The notes below the pieces were generated by a model, which was given only the letters and a program-made list of their open reading frames with translations, was not told the DNA's origin and searched no databases. Shown piece by piece: positions 39,901 to 48,047 of a stretch of DNA of 64,000 nucleotides; position 1 is the first letter of the stretch, and the number at the start of each line of letters is the position of its first letter. Position numbers and translations under genes: made by a program. The DNA comes from Orlajensenia leifsoniae (GTDB lineage Bacteria; Actinomycetota; Actinomycetes; Actinomycetales; Microbacteriaceae): contig NZ_SPQZ01000005.1 in NCBI RefSeq assembly GCF_004570845.1, forward strand, positions 175,948 through 239,947, given 5' to 3'.

Positions 39901-40216
39901 CGAGCTCGGCCAGCGCCGTCGGCTCGGGCGCCGTGTCCTGGGCGATGAGCCAGAGCAACTCGTTCGGGGCCGTCGGCGGGGTGGTCACGCGGACGGCGGT
40001 GGCGATCGCCCCGCCGAAGGTGAGGTCGGAGTCGGCCGTGATCAGGTGCGTGGGGCCGAACTCGGCCAGCAGTGTGCTCGTGGCATCCGTCGACCCGCAG
40101 TCGACGGCGATGATCGCGTCGGGGGCCATGGTCTGGGCGGCGAGAGCCTCGAGAGTCCGCGGAAGGTGCTCCGCGCCGTTTCGGGCGACGATGATGGCGG
40201 TGACTCTGGGTGACAT
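36950..40216 (-). CDS. Giant membrane-bound family-2 glycosyltransferase
   Basis: This 1,088-residue protein has an N-terminal GT2 domain (about 1-230, 'VTAIIVARNGAEHLPRTLEAL', acid motif around 'VDDALDFCVRARLAGHRV'). A large membrane domain with about a dozen helices follows (about 270-760), then an extracytoplasmic domain, a final helix near 910, and a disordered acidic tail with EQA repeats. It probably moves sugars onto an envelope polymer. A TAGGCT box lies 9 nt before the ATG. It is followed by the DUF5719 gene, and whiB2 lies just upstream on the same strand. Confidence 0.85.
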   Translation of the reverse strand: MSPRVTAIIVARNGAEHLPRTLEALAAQTMAPDAIIAVDCGSTDATSTLLAEFGPTHLITADSDLTFGGAIATAVRVTTPPTAPNELLWLIAQDTAPEPTALAELVAALETAPSVAIAGPKLLDWERGEFIRSLGESLTTQGATVALVSDELDQGQRDVLSDVLAVVAGGMLVRHTVWETLGGFDPGLPVVDDALDFCVRARLAGHRVSVAPAARVATAGDGVAGANTSHKGRIRRRRARQQRTAQLHRRLVYAPAVLVPVHWLSLVPLAIVRSIIALLGKQPGRIGGEFAAAFTAAFSGIRTTAARRSIARTRSNPWSVIASLRVTPAEMRRRRALAREARIARARGARHEIGFLTSGGAWTVLGAVVVGLVVAAPLVGSAAVGGGGLLPLSSTPAELWQNIGYGWRDLGPGFVGAADPFAAVLAVLGSLAFWSPSAVMLALWVAAVPLAALGAWFAATRLTDRGGLRAVAAVLWMLAPTFMTAVADGRPAAVVTHLLLPWLVFAGFAAARSWSASATTALLFAAIVACAPSLTPALLIIWLVLLGISGRGFFRVIGIPIPAVALAAPLVLDQALRANWIALVADPGVPLAGTPASVWQLLLGFPGGGFGGWDQALGLIPIDGLLPQVVVPILLAPLAVLGLLALFLPGFRSAAFALGVSLLGFATALAATLIVVATTGSQLVPVWAGTGISLYWLGIVGAVTIGLNAIPRYSIIPAIVAAVCFVAVAAPLALEVPLGQSAVDATTNRILPAFVSAESAGDPRAGTLAIVPQPDGGILADLQRGSGTTLDDQSVLASTDLEMSAAQKEIATLAGNLTSRSAFDAAAAFDANRIRFVLLEPAVRVDGAEPSAAAVQVTRRATAALDGNSTLVPVGRTDYGMLWRVDTDEDDAASAAIPSNAGGWIGTASLIVAAVVFGATLLLSIPTGVGRERPPESARRRAARERRERRAGRSPRRAAAGVIVADDDLPEDGVTEESTGDAAAAAEAVEAGEADAEADAAATSGPDGASASPAGSDAGEADAEPDPVPDPEAEARSDSDAVPDSDQEPSPEPTDQTDQTEQAEQAEQAEQAEQAEQTDPTEEKRDVD
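36986..37057 (+). repeat. 9-bp tandem repeat in the glycosyltransferase tail
   Basis: Eight units of CTGNTCGGN (five identical CTGTTCGGC, then variants) run head to tail. On the coding strand they give Glu-Gln-Ala triplets and Thr-Asp-Gln variants in the acidic C-terminal tail. Confidence 0.9.
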
Positions 40217-40326
40217 ATCGGGGAAAGCCTAAGTTGCCCTCGCCGACTCGCACGGAGTGCCGCCGGGCGTGGCCGATATCCGATCGGCCGGATCGTGTGG
40301 CCCGTTGGGGTGCCACACGTCAGTGA

Positions 40327-40647
40327 TCAGACGGCGCGCTTGCGCAGCTTCCGACGCTCGCGCTCGGACAGGCCGCCCCAGATGCCGAACCGTTCGTCGT
40401 TCGACAGCGCGTACTCCAGGCACTGGGTGCGGACCTCGCAGGAGGTGCAGATCTTCTTCGCGTCGCGCGTCGATCCGCCCTTCTCCGGGAAGAAGGCCTC
40501 AGGGTCGGTCTGGGCGCAGAGCGAGTCGGACTGCCACGCGAGTGGGTTGTCGTCGTCGACATTCTGACGAACACCGGGAACCCCCAGCGTGATCGGATCG
40601 ACGAACCAGTCGTCGGGTACCCCAGCACGATAGTCATTGGCTGCCAT
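40327..40647 (-). CDS. whiB2: WhiB2/WhmD-type Wbl regulator
   Basis: This 106-residue Wbl protein has the four cysteines in the arrangement of WhiB2/WhmD: one in 'SDSLCAQTDPEAFFPEKGG' and three in 'KKICTSCEVRTQCLEYAL'. The turn motif GIWGG and a basic end, 'RRKLRKRAV', follow. WhmD/WhiB2 is needed for septation in mycobacteria. The upstream region holds a near-consensus promoter (TTGACT-17-TGTAAT) overlapped by a palindrome, pointing to tight control. The N-terminal extension of about 35 residues before the first cysteine is typical. Confidence 0.95.
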   Translation of the reverse strand: MAANDYRAGVPDDWFVDPITLGVPGVRQNVDDDNPLAWQSDSLCAQTDPEAFFPEKGGSTRDAKKICTSCEVRTQCLEYALSNDERFGIWGGLSERERRKLRKRAV

Positions 40648-40948
40648 ATCGTCACCCGCCTTATTTCTTCCGACCTGCGAACCGCGTGTCTGAAGTAATT
40701 ACACCGGTGTAACTCTCAGGAGTCAAGTCGCAAATCGTAAACCCTCAACGAACCCTCGAGAGTTGCGACGCGCCGCGGAAAACTCGGCATCCTCGCCCGC
40801 GCCACAACTCCCCAGAGAGGGTTATCCCCGTTGAGGGGTCAATTCCGTTGCGGAGCGCCGCCGCGGCTCGCCGGGCGCGTCGCGGCGGGTCGCGCGGACG
40901 GGGATGCAGCTCCATACCATCCCGAGATCGCTGGAGCTTGGAAGTCGC
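40648..40948. other. 301-bp regulatory gap between whiB2 and galE
   Basis: This AT-richer interval holds the whiB2 promoter and palindrome (40698-40726). It also holds a short spaced inverted repeat, CCTCAACG (40743-40750) with CGTTGAGG (40829-40836), and GGGTTATCCC at 40819-40828, a 10-mer also found at 9136-9145 before the membrane gene next to whiB1. No open frame of coding character was seen. Confidence 0.6.
40698..40726 (-). promoter_or_regulatory. whiB2 promoter with overlapping 14-bp palindrome
   Basis: On the minus strand TTGACT (-35, 40721-40726) and TGTAAT (-10, 40698-40703) are separated by 17 bp, close to the primary-sigma consensus. TTACACCGGTGTAA (40699-40712), a perfect 14-bp palindrome, covers part of the spacer and most of the -10 box. 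A GACAC (40686-40690, minus strand), like the WhiA motif, lies just past it. Confidence 0.7.
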
Positions 40949-41920
40949 TCAGACTCCGGATGCGGCCCTGCGCCGAGAGTCCCACGCGCTCTGCACCATC
41001 TCCTCGAGGGTGTGGCGCATCCGCCAATCGAGATCGCGGGCGGCCTTCTCCCCCGAGGCCACGATGCGGGCGGGGTCGCCGGGGCGCCGGGGCGCGCGCT
41101 CCGGCTCGAAGTCGATGCCCGTGACGCGGGCGATCGTGCTCATGATCTCGCCGACCGAGACGCCGTCGCCGCTGCCGAGGTTGTAGACGGCCTCGATGGC
41201 CTCGCCTGCGTCGAGCCGCTGGGCCGCGACGACGTGGGCCTGGGCGAGGTCGGCGACATGGATGTAGTCGCGCACGCAGGTGCCGTCGGGCGTCGGGTAG
41301 TCGGTGCCGTTGATGCGGGGGGTGCGGCCATCGAGGAGGGCCTCGAAGACCATGGGGAACAGGTTGTGCGGGCTCGAGTCGTAGAGGTCGCTCGCGCCCG
41401 ATCCCACGACGTTGAAGTAGCGCAGGGAGGTGTGGGCCAGGCCTGTCGCGACCTCCTGGTCACGCAGCAGCCACTCGCCGATGAGCTTGGACTCGCCGTA
41501 GGGCGACTGCGGGTCCTTCGGAGTGTCCTCGGTCACCAGGTCGGTGTCGGGCGTGCCGTAGACGGCGGCGCTCGACGAGAACACGATGTTGCCGACACCG
41601 GCATCGGCCATGGCGCCCAGAAGCACGGCCGTCGCGGTGACGTTCTGCTCGTAGGTGTGCAGCGGCCGCTGCACCGAGACCCCGGCGTACTTGAAGCCGG
41701 CGACGTGCACCACTCCGGTGATGTCGTTCTCGATGAAGATGCGGGCGAGCAGTTCCCCGTCGAGGATCGTGCCCTCGTAGGACGGCACCGAGTCGGAGAC
41801 GAAGCTCCGGTGACCGCTCGACAGGTCGTCGATCACGACGACGTCGGTACCGGCATCCGTGAACGCCCGCACCACGTGCGACCCGATGTAGCCCGCTCCA
41901 CCCGTGACCAACCACGCCAT
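40949..41920 (-). CDS. galE: UDP-glucose 4-epimerase
   Basis: This 323-residue extended-SDR epimerase interconverts UDP-glucose and UDP-galactose. The Rossmann motif 'TGGAGYIGSHVV' is at about residues 6-17, and the catalytic 'SSSAAVYG...YGESK' pair supplies Ser, Tyr and Lys. The ATG at 41920 is supported by GGGAGG 6 nt upstream; an in-frame ATG at 41953 would add 11 residues. The nearby glycosyltransferases and manA suggest supply of sugars for envelope polymers. Confidence 0.93.
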   Translation of the reverse strand: MAWLVTGGAGYIGSHVVRAFTDAGTDVVVIDDLSSGHRSFVSDSVPSYEGTILDGELLARIFIENDITGVVHVAGFKYAGVSVQRPLHTYEQNVTATAVLLGAMADAGVGNIVFSSSAAVYGTPDTDLVTEDTPKDPQSPYGESKLIGEWLLRDQEVATGLAHTSLRYFNVVGSGASDLYDSSPHNLFPMVFEALLDGRTPRINGTDYPTPDGTCVRDYIHVADLAQAHVVAAQRLDAGEAIEAVYNLGSGDGVSVGEIMSTIARVTGIDFEPERAPRRPGDPARIVASGEKAARDLDWRMRHTLEEMVQSAWDSRRRAASGV

Positions 41921-42006
41921 GGGGCGCCTCCCTCGTCCTGAGTTCCGGTGCATCCGACCGGGATCTCCAGACTATCGGCGCACGGACCCCCGCGCGTCGA
42001 CGGGTG

Positions 42007-42165
42007 TCACTCCCAGCGGGCGTCCCAGCTGTCGCCGTGGCCGGCGTGCCGGGTGCGGTCGCGGATCTCGGGTCGGCCGTAGCCGTCGTTGTCGAGACCG
42101 AGGATGGTGGCCAGCGCGCCCCAGAACACGAGGGCGACCAGTGCGATGAGAAGAATGATGGACAT
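42007..42165 (-). CDS. Small membrane protein, 52 residues
   Basis: Reading the minus strand gives a clean 52-codon frame from ATG (42163-42165) to TGA (42007-42009). Residues 3-23 form a hydrophobic helix (IILLIALVALVFWGALATIL), and the tail is polar with 'LDNDGYGRPEIRDRTRH' and a 'WDARWE' end. A TAGATT box (42173-42178) ends 7 nt before the ATG with no Shine-Dalgarno sequence, the same arrangement seen at many genes here. The frame shows G/C-rich third positions. No family was recognised. Confidence 0.7.
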   Translation of the reverse strand: MSIILLIALVALVFWGALATILGLDNDGYGRPEIRDRTRHAGHGDSWDARWE

Positions 42166-42253
42166 GGCAGTAAATCTAGGGTTTGCGAGTTACCGCCACG
42201 AGTGGCAGAGTGGACAGTGTTCGGTACATTCCTGCCAATCGAGAGAAACTGAC

Positions 42254-43213
42254 ATGGCCCTGAAGAAGATCGTCTGCCTCACCATCCCCGGGATGGCGCC
42301 GTTCGAGTTCGGCGTGATCTGCGAGGTGTTCGGCATCGATCGTCGCGAGCACGGCGGCCCCATCTTCGACTTCCACATCGTGGCGGCCGAGCCCGGCCCC
42401 ATCCCGATGAAGATGGGCTTCGACATCGTCGTGCACGAGGACCTCAGCGCCGCGGCCGACGCCGACCTGATCGCCGTGCCCGCCTACCTCGGAGACGGCA
42501 GCGCCCACCCCGAGATCGTCCGGGTGCTCCGCGAGGCCGAGGCCCGTGGCGCCTGGGTGATGAGCGTGTGCAGCGGGGCGTTCCTGCTCGGCGAGGCCGG
42601 AATCCTCGACGGACGTCGGGCGACCACGCACTGGATGTACACCGACAGGCTCTCAGCCGAGTATCCGTTGACGGATGTCGACCCCGACGTGCTGTTCGTC
42701 GAGGACCGCCGGGTGGTGACCGGGGCGGGAACCGCTGCGGGCATCGACGCCGCCCTGCACATCGTGCGCAAGGAGCTCGGAGCATCGGCAGCCAACGTCG
42801 TCGCCCGCCGCATGGTCGTGCCTCCGCAGCGCGACGGCGGCCAGTCGCAGTTCATCCAGACGCCCGTCGTCGAGTGCCGCAGCGACTCCTTCGCCCTCGT
42901 GACCGAGTGGATGCTGGAGAACCTCGACCAGGATCTCACCGTCGACCAGCTCGCCCGCAAGTCGCTGATGTCGAGCCGCACCTTCGCCCGCCGCTTCCGC
43001 GCCGAGCTGGGCACGACCCCGACGGCCTGGCTGAACCGCCAGCGTCTGCTGCGAGCGCAGCAGCTGCTCGAGGAGAGCGACCTCAGCCTCGAGGAGATCG
43101 CCGGCGACTGCGGCTTCGGCGGGGCGGCCGTCATGCGGCACCACTTCGTGAAGGTGCTGCAGACCACGCCGACCGCGTACCGGCGCACCTTCGGGGCCCG
43201 CCAGCTGGCCTGA
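42254..43213 (+). CDS. GlxA-family AraC-type transcription regulator
   Basis: This 319-residue regulator has an N-terminal DJ-1/PfpI-like (GATase1) domain, with the nucleophile-elbow-like 'MSVCSGAFLLGEAG' near residues 103-116, and a C-terminal AraC DNA-binding domain (about 220-315) with two helix-turn-helix units ending 'GFGGAAVMRHHFVKVLQTTPTAYRR'. Such proteins act as activators or repressors with unknown ligands. GAGAG lies 8 nt before the ATG. It diverges from the small membrane gene with an 88-bp gap. Confidence 0.9.
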   Translation: MALKKIVCLTIPGMAPFEFGVICEVFGIDRREHGGPIFDFHIVAAEPGPIPMKMGFDIVVHEDLSAAADADLIAVPAYLGDGSAHPEIVRVLREAEARGAWVMSVCSGAFLLGEAGILDGRRATTHWMYTDRLSAEYPLTDVDPDVLFVEDRRVVTGAGTAAGIDAALHIVRKELGASAANVVARRMVVPPQRDGGQSQFIQTPVVECRSDSFALVTEWMLENLDQDLTVDQLARKSLMSSRTFARRFRAELGTTPTAWLNRQRLLRAQQLLEESDLSLEEIAGDCGFGGAAVMRHHFVKVLQTTPTAYRRTFGARQLA

Positions 43214-43333
43214 CGCATCCGCTCGCCCGAGTCGTTCCGAGCCGTCCAGCTCCTCACCCACCCCCGAACAGGTGACACCCGATGCTCACGCGACGGACAC
43301 GGGGAGGAAACACCGGCTCCCTAGCGTTGAGGC

Positions 43334-45367
43334 ATGGCAGGTCGGGGGCAGCGCACGGACATCCAGGGCATGCGTGCCCTGGCTGTGGGCATCGTCGTGC
43401 TGTTCCACTGCGGCGTACCGTGGCTGCCCGGCGGATACGTGGGCGTCGACGTGTTCTTCGTCATCTCGGGTTTCCTCATCACCACGCACCTGCTGAGCTC
43501 GCTCACGGGTGACGGCGGCATCCGCTTCGCCGACTTCTATGCCCGACGGGCACGGCGCATCCTGCCGGCCTCCCTCGTCGTCGTCGCGCTCACGGTGCTC
43601 GCGTCCATCCTCTGGGTGCCGCCGCTCATGCTGCGCCAGATGTTCACCGCGGCCATCGCGACTGCGCTCTACGTGCCGAACGTGCTGTTCGCCGTGCAGG
43701 GCACCGACTACCTCGCCGAGACCACTCCCTCGGTGTTCCAGCACTACTGGTCGCTCGGCGTCGAGGAGCAGTTCTACCTGGTCTGGCCGGCGGTGCTCGC
43801 CCTCGCCTTCCACCTGTGCCGCCGCTCGACGCGTGGCCTGTTCGCGGTGATCGCCGTGATCGTGGCCGCCTCGTTCGTTGGCGGCCTGGTGCTCACGTTC
43901 ACGAACCCGCCGTGGGCGTTCTTCTCGCTGCCGACCCGCGCGTGGGAACTCGGCGCCGGAGGGTTGCTGGCGATGGTGATGCGCACGGATCCGGCCTGGG
44001 TGCGCTCTCGCGGGGCGGGCATGGCGGCCTGGCTCGGCCTCGCGGCCATCGTCGGCGCCTCGCTGCTGTTCGACGAGACTACGCTGTTCCCCGGCTACGC
44101 GGCCCTGCTCCCGGTGCTCGGCGCCGTGCTCATGATCGCCGGCGGCGACGTCGCCACATCCTGGTCGCCCGGTCGCGCCATGAGCCTGAAGCCCCTGCAA
44201 CTGCTCGGCCTCATCTCCTACTCGGTCTATCTCGTGCACTGGCCGCTCATCGTCATCCCGCAGCAGGCGGCCTCGCCGTCGGCGCCGCTGCCGCCGTGGG
44301 CGCTGCTGGCGCTCGGCGCCGCCAGCATCCCGCTCGGGGCGCTGCTCTACCGCTTCGTCGAGACCCCGTTCCGCAATCCGCCGGCGCTCGTCAGGGCCAG
44401 GCCGCGCCGCAGCCTGCTGTTGGCGGGAGCAGCATCCGTCGTCATCGTGGTGTTCTCGGCCACAGCCGCCCAGGCGAGCTCGGCGCAGCGTCTCGACTCG
44501 GGAACCGCGGCCCCTGTGAGTGCGCCGCGAGCGCACCCCGTCGGCACGGCCTTCGTCGCGTCGAACATCAGACCTGCTCTGCGGCTCACCTCCGACGACA
44601 ACCCGGCGATCTACGACGACGGATGCCACCGCGACATCCCGAGCACCGACGCGAGTGCCTGCACCTTCGGCAGCGACCCCGATGCGCCGAGGGTCGTGCT
44701 GTTCGGAGATTCCCACGGCGCCCAGTGGTTCCCGGCGCTGCTGCCTCTCGCCGAGGCCGGAACCATCCTGCTCGAGACTGACACCAAGAGCGACTGCCCG
44801 TCGGTACTGGTCGACCCCGAGACTGTCGAGCCCTATCCGCAGTGCGAGCGCTGGCGGAGCGACGTGATCGAGAGACTGAACGCCGCCCCTCCTGCGCTCA
44901 TCGTGCTCGCCAGCTACTCCGAGCACTACCGGCCACCGGCTGCCTCGGCCGAGAGCTACGGCGAGCAGTGGCGCGCGGCGCTCGAGAAGACTGTGGCAGC
45001 ACTGCCCGCCGTGCCCGTGGACTGGATCACCGACACCCCGCACCAGGAGTCGACGCCGTCGATCTGCCTCTCCGCCCACCTCGACGATGCCGACGCCTGT
45101 GCCGTCGATCGGGACGACGCCATCGACACCGCCCTGCAGGAACAGGAGCGCACGGTCGACGGCATCGGCTGGATCGACATGAACGACTACGTCTGCGGAC
45201 CCGAGAAGTGCACGGCCGTCATCGGCTCCTACCTCGTGTATCGCGACAGGGACCATCTCACCGCCACGTACTCCCGCGCCCTGTCCGAGCTGCTCGCGGA
45301 GAAGCTCGACCTCGCGTCGCTCGACGGCGACGCCGACGGCGGCGAAGGCGGCGACGGCGCCCGCTGA
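43334..45367 (+). CDS. OafA-type acyltransferase with C-terminal SGNH domain
   Basis: This 677-residue membrane O-acyltransferase has about ten helices in residues 1-395 (opening 'DIQGMRALAVGIVVLFH', then 'GYVGVDVFFVISGFLITTHLL' region). A C-terminal SGNH-hydrolase-like domain follows, with the GDSH block near residue 456 and the catalytic DHLT near 639. Such proteins acetylate surface polysaccharides, passing the acyl group from membrane domain to SGNH domain. A TAGCGT box ends 6 nt before the ATG without a Shine-Dalgarno. A second paralogue lies at 48.0 kb. Confidence 0.93.
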   Translation: MAGRGQRTDIQGMRALAVGIVVLFHCGVPWLPGGYVGVDVFFVISGFLITTHLLSSLTGDGGIRFADFYARRARRILPASLVVVALTVLASILWVPPLMLRQMFTAAIATALYVPNVLFAVQGTDYLAETTPSVFQHYWSLGVEEQFYLVWPAVLALAFHLCRRSTRGLFAVIAVIVAASFVGGLVLTFTNPPWAFFSLPTRAWELGAGGLLAMVMRTDPAWVRSRGAGMAAWLGLAAIVGASLLFDETTLFPGYAALLPVLGAVLMIAGGDVATSWSPGRAMSLKPLQLLGLISYSVYLVHWPLIVIPQQAASPSAPLPPWALLALGAASIPLGALLYRFVETPFRNPPALVRARPRRSLLLAGAASVVIVVFSATAAQASSAQRLDSGTAAPVSAPRAHPVGTAFVASNIRPALRLTSDDNPAIYDDGCHRDIPSTDASACTFGSDPDAPRVVLFGDSHGAQWFPALLPLAEAGTILLETDTKSDCPSVLVDPETVEPYPQCERWRSDVIERLNAAPPALIVLASYSEHYRPPAASAESYGEQWRAALEKTVAALPAVPVDWITDTPHQESTPSICLSAHLDDADACAVDRDDAIDTALQEQERTVDGIGWIDMNDYVCGPEKCTAVIGSYLVYRDRDHLTATYSRALSELLAEKLDLASLDGDADGGEGGDGAR

Positions 45368-45375
45368 CCGGGCTG

Positions 45376-46608
45376 CTACTCCCCGACCGTCGCCAGGTAG
45401 AGCCTGCCGGCTCCCGTGACGGCCAGGGTTCCCTCGTCAGGGGTCACGTAGACGGCGTCGCCGCGCGCGATGGTGACGGATGACCCCGCACCGGCGATCG
45501 TCACGGTTCCCGCGGTGCAGAGCGCAATCGCCGCTCCACTGAGGGGAACGGACGCCGACGTGTCCGCCGAGGCGTCGACGTCGTAGAGCACGAAGTCGGG
45601 GACGTCGGGCCTGAACACGTGCACGCCCGCTGAAGGCGTCTCGGGGGCGAGCAGGGGCTCGTCGACGGGGGTGAAGTCGAGCACGTCGAGCAGTTCCTCG
45701 ACGTCGATGTACTTGGGCGTGAGGCCGCCGCGCAGCACGTTGTCCGACGCGGCCATCAATTCGATGCCGAGACCGGAGAGATAGGCGTGGATGTTCCCGG
45801 CCGGAAGGTACAGCGCCTCCCCCGCACGCAGCGTCACGTGGTTGAGCAGCAGCGACAGCACGATGCCGGGATCCCCCGGGTAGCTGGCCGCCAGAGAGCG
45901 CACCGTCGCGTAATCGACCGCGAAGCGGCTGGTCTCGGGCGCGGAGCCGGCGATCTGCATGACGCGTTCGACCAGGGCGTCGACGGCGCCGCTCTCCCGG
46001 CCCGAACGCAGCAACCACTCCACGGCGCTCCGCAGCGGGTCCGGCCCCGAGAGGCGCTCCCAGAACGGGTCGAAGATCGTCGGGTCGGGGGCGTCGGCAC
46101 GCCCGAGGACGGTGAGCTCCTTGACGATGTCGCGCGACTCGGCGAGCGGGCGGAAGCCGCACAGGGCGTCGAAGGTTGGGCTGACGGCGACGACGAGCTC
46201 CGGCTTGTGGAAGGCGTCCTTGTAGTTGCGGTTCGGGGCCTCGAGCGGGATGCCCGCCGCGTTCTCACGTGCGAACCCGGCCTGTGCCTGTTCGGGCGAC
46301 GGATGCGCCTGCAGCGACAGCGGTCCCCCGGCGGCGAGCACCTTCAGCAGGAACGGCAGCCGGGCTCCGCGCTCTGCGACGTTTCCGGCGCCCAGTGCCG
46401 TGGCGGCATCCGACTCGATCCATTCGACGAGGTCACCGGCTCCCCCGGCCTGTGCCGGGTCGTCGATGCGGCTGGGTGAGCCGGAGTGGGCACCAAGCCA
46501 GAGCTCGGCCTCCGGCGCTCCGGATGCCGGGGTTCCGAGCAGGCCCGCGATGGCCGTCGTCGAGCCCCAGGCGTAATCGCGCGGGGTGTTGCTGATGGCT
46601 ACAAACAT
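45376..46608 (-). CDS. manA: Mannose-6-phosphate isomerase, class I
   Basis: ManA interconverts fructose-6-P and mannose-6-P, feeding GDP-mannose synthesis. The 410-residue cupin enzyme shows zinc-site motifs: 'LSLQAHPSPEQA' (about 97-108), 'DAFHKPELVVAV' and 'LPAGNIHAYLSGLGIELMAASDNVLRGGLTPKYID' region with the conserved Arg. An AAGGA Shine-Dalgarno precedes the ATG. It converges on the acyltransferase with an 8-bp gap, so neither gene has its own visible terminator. Confidence 0.95.
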   Translation of the reverse strand: MFVAISNTPRDYAWGSTTAIAGLLGTPASGAPEAELWLGAHSGSPSRIDDPAQAGGAGDLVEWIESDAATALGAGNVAERGARLPFLLKVLAAGGPLSLQAHPSPEQAQAGFARENAAGIPLEAPNRNYKDAFHKPELVVAVSPTFDALCGFRPLAESRDIVKELTVLGRADAPDPTIFDPFWERLSGPDPLRSAVEWLLRSGRESGAVDALVERVMQIAGSAPETSRFAVDYATVRSLAASYPGDPGIVLSLLLNHVTLRAGEALYLPAGNIHAYLSGLGIELMAASDNVLRGGLTPKYIDVEELLDVLDFTPVDEPLLAPETPSAGVHVFRPDVPDFVLYDVDASADTSASVPLSGAAIALCTAGTVTIAGAGSSVTIARGDAVYVTPDEGTLAVTGAGRLYLATVGE

Positions 46609-46738
46609 GCGGCGTCCTTCTCGGTGGCGGTTGCCTCAAAACTACCAACGGGTTTGGGTGGTCGAACGCCGGGCGTATCGTGGCCCGAGGATTCCAGACC
46701 CCCGTCCCGCGGGGGTCGCCGTATGCACTGGAGCAGAC

Positions 46739-47917
46739 ATGACGTTCGACATCCTCGCCAGCGACTTCTACAGCTACGAGAGCCTTCTGAGCCCGCAGGA
46801 GCAGGAGGCGCTCGCCGCCATCCGCGCCTACCTCGAGACGGAGGTGCAGCCCATCGTCGGCGACTACTGGAACCGTGCCGAGTTCCCCATGCAGATCGTG
46901 AAGCCCCTGGCCGAGCTGAACACCTTCCGCTTCGGCTGGGCCGAGACGAAGCCGTTCGAGAACTCGGCCGTGTTCCGCGGCTTCGTGGCCCTCGAGCTCG
47001 CTCGCATCGATGCATCCGTCGCCACCTTCGTCGGCGTGCAGAACGGCCTCACGACCGGAGCCATCTCGGTCGGCGGATCGCAGGAGCAGAAGGACGAGTG
47101 GATTCCGAAGCTGGCCAGCGGCGAGGTCATCGGCGCCTTCGCCCTCACCGAGCCGCTCTCGGGCAGCGACAGCGCCCAGGGCCTGCGCACGACGGCCACT
47201 CGCGATGGCGACAGCTGGACCATCAACGGGTCCAAGCGCTGGATCGGCAATGCCACCTTCTCCGACATCACGGTCGTCTGGGCGAAGGACACGGCCGACG
47301 GCCAGGTGAAGGGCTTCATCGTCCCGACGACGACTCCCGGCTACAGCGCCACGAAGATCGAGAACAAGATCAGCCTGCGCTCGGTGCAGAACGCCGACAT
47401 CACCCTCGAGAACGTGGTCGTTCCCGAGAGCCTGCGCCTGCAGAACGCCAACTCCTTCAAGGACACGGCCAAGGTGCTGCGCCTCACTCGCGCCGAGGTG
47501 GCCTGGGCCGCCGTCGGAACCGCCGTCGGCGCCTACGAGGCTGCCGTGAGGTACGCCGGCGAGCGCGTGCAGTTCGGCAAGACCATCGGTTCGCACCAAC
47601 TCATCCAGGACCTGCTGGTCAAGTGCCTCGGCAACATCACGGCCTCCATCGGCATGGTCGTGCGCGTGTCGGAGATGCTCGACCGCGGCGAGCAGCGCGA
47701 CGAGCACTCCGCCCTCGCCAAGGCCTACACGACGGCACGGATGCGCGAGACCGTTGCCTGGGCGCGCGAGTCGCTCGGCGGCAACGGCATCGTCGTCGAC
47801 TACGACGTCGCCCGCTTCTTCGCCGATGCCGAGGCCATCTACTCCTACGAGGGCACTCGCGAGATGAACACCCTCATCGTCGGTCGCGCCATCACGGGCA
47901 AGGCCGCGTTCGTCTGA
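46739..47917 (+). CDS. Acyl-CoA dehydrogenase, glutaryl-CoA dehydrogenase-like
   Basis: This 392-residue flavoprotein of the acyl-CoA dehydrogenase family has the FAD/substrate motif 'ALTEPLSGSDSAQGL' (about 135-149), 'GNATFSD' and the catalytic Glu in 'YSYEGTREMNTLIVGRAITG' near the C-terminus. The placement of Glu in YEGT and the overall sequence fit the glutaryl-CoA dehydrogenase group, but the substrate is not certain. GGAG lies 5 nt before the ATG; an upstream in-frame start would run into manA. It is the last gene before the polysaccharide region. Confidence 0.88.
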   Translation: MTFDILASDFYSYESLLSPQEQEALAAIRAYLETEVQPIVGDYWNRAEFPMQIVKPLAELNTFRFGWAETKPFENSAVFRGFVALELARIDASVATFVGVQNGLTTGAISVGGSQEQKDEWIPKLASGEVIGAFALTEPLSGSDSAQGLRTTATRDGDSWTINGSKRWIGNATFSDITVVWAKDTADGQVKGFIVPTTTPGYSATKIENKISLRSVQNADITLENVVVPESLRLQNANSFKDTAKVLRLTRAEVAWAAVGTAVGAYEAAVRYAGERVQFGKTIGSHQLIQDLLVKCLGNITASIGMVVRVSEMLDRGEQRDEHSALAKAYTTARMRETVAWARESLGGNGIVVDYDVARFFADAEAIYSYEGTREMNTLIVGRAITGKAAFV

Positions 47918-47933
47918 TAGACGCTGGTTCGGT

Positions 47934-47967
47934 CGATGGCCCTGCTCCGGATGGAATGGGGCCATCG
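47934..47967 (+). terminator. Possible terminator after the acyl-CoA dehydrogenase gene
   Basis: CGATGGCCC pairs with GGGCCATCG over a 16-nt loop just after the stop codon. There is no T-run. It is followed by ATTGATCGAG (47971-47980), a piece of the repeat seen at 63.3 kb. Confidence 0.4.
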
Positions 47968-48029
47968 TCGATTGATCGAGGCGCATGTGCGCACCGCACG
48001 CCGGGGACATCGGGCGTCTCCGCCACTCG

Positions 48030-48047
48030 TATACTTCACTGGTGATG
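48030..48047 (+). promoter_or_regulatory. TATACT box before the second acyltransferase
   Basis: TATACT (48030-48035) matches the -10 consensus in five of six positions and sits 9 nt before the ATG at 48045, so the transcript would start at or next to the start codon. Confidence 0.5.
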
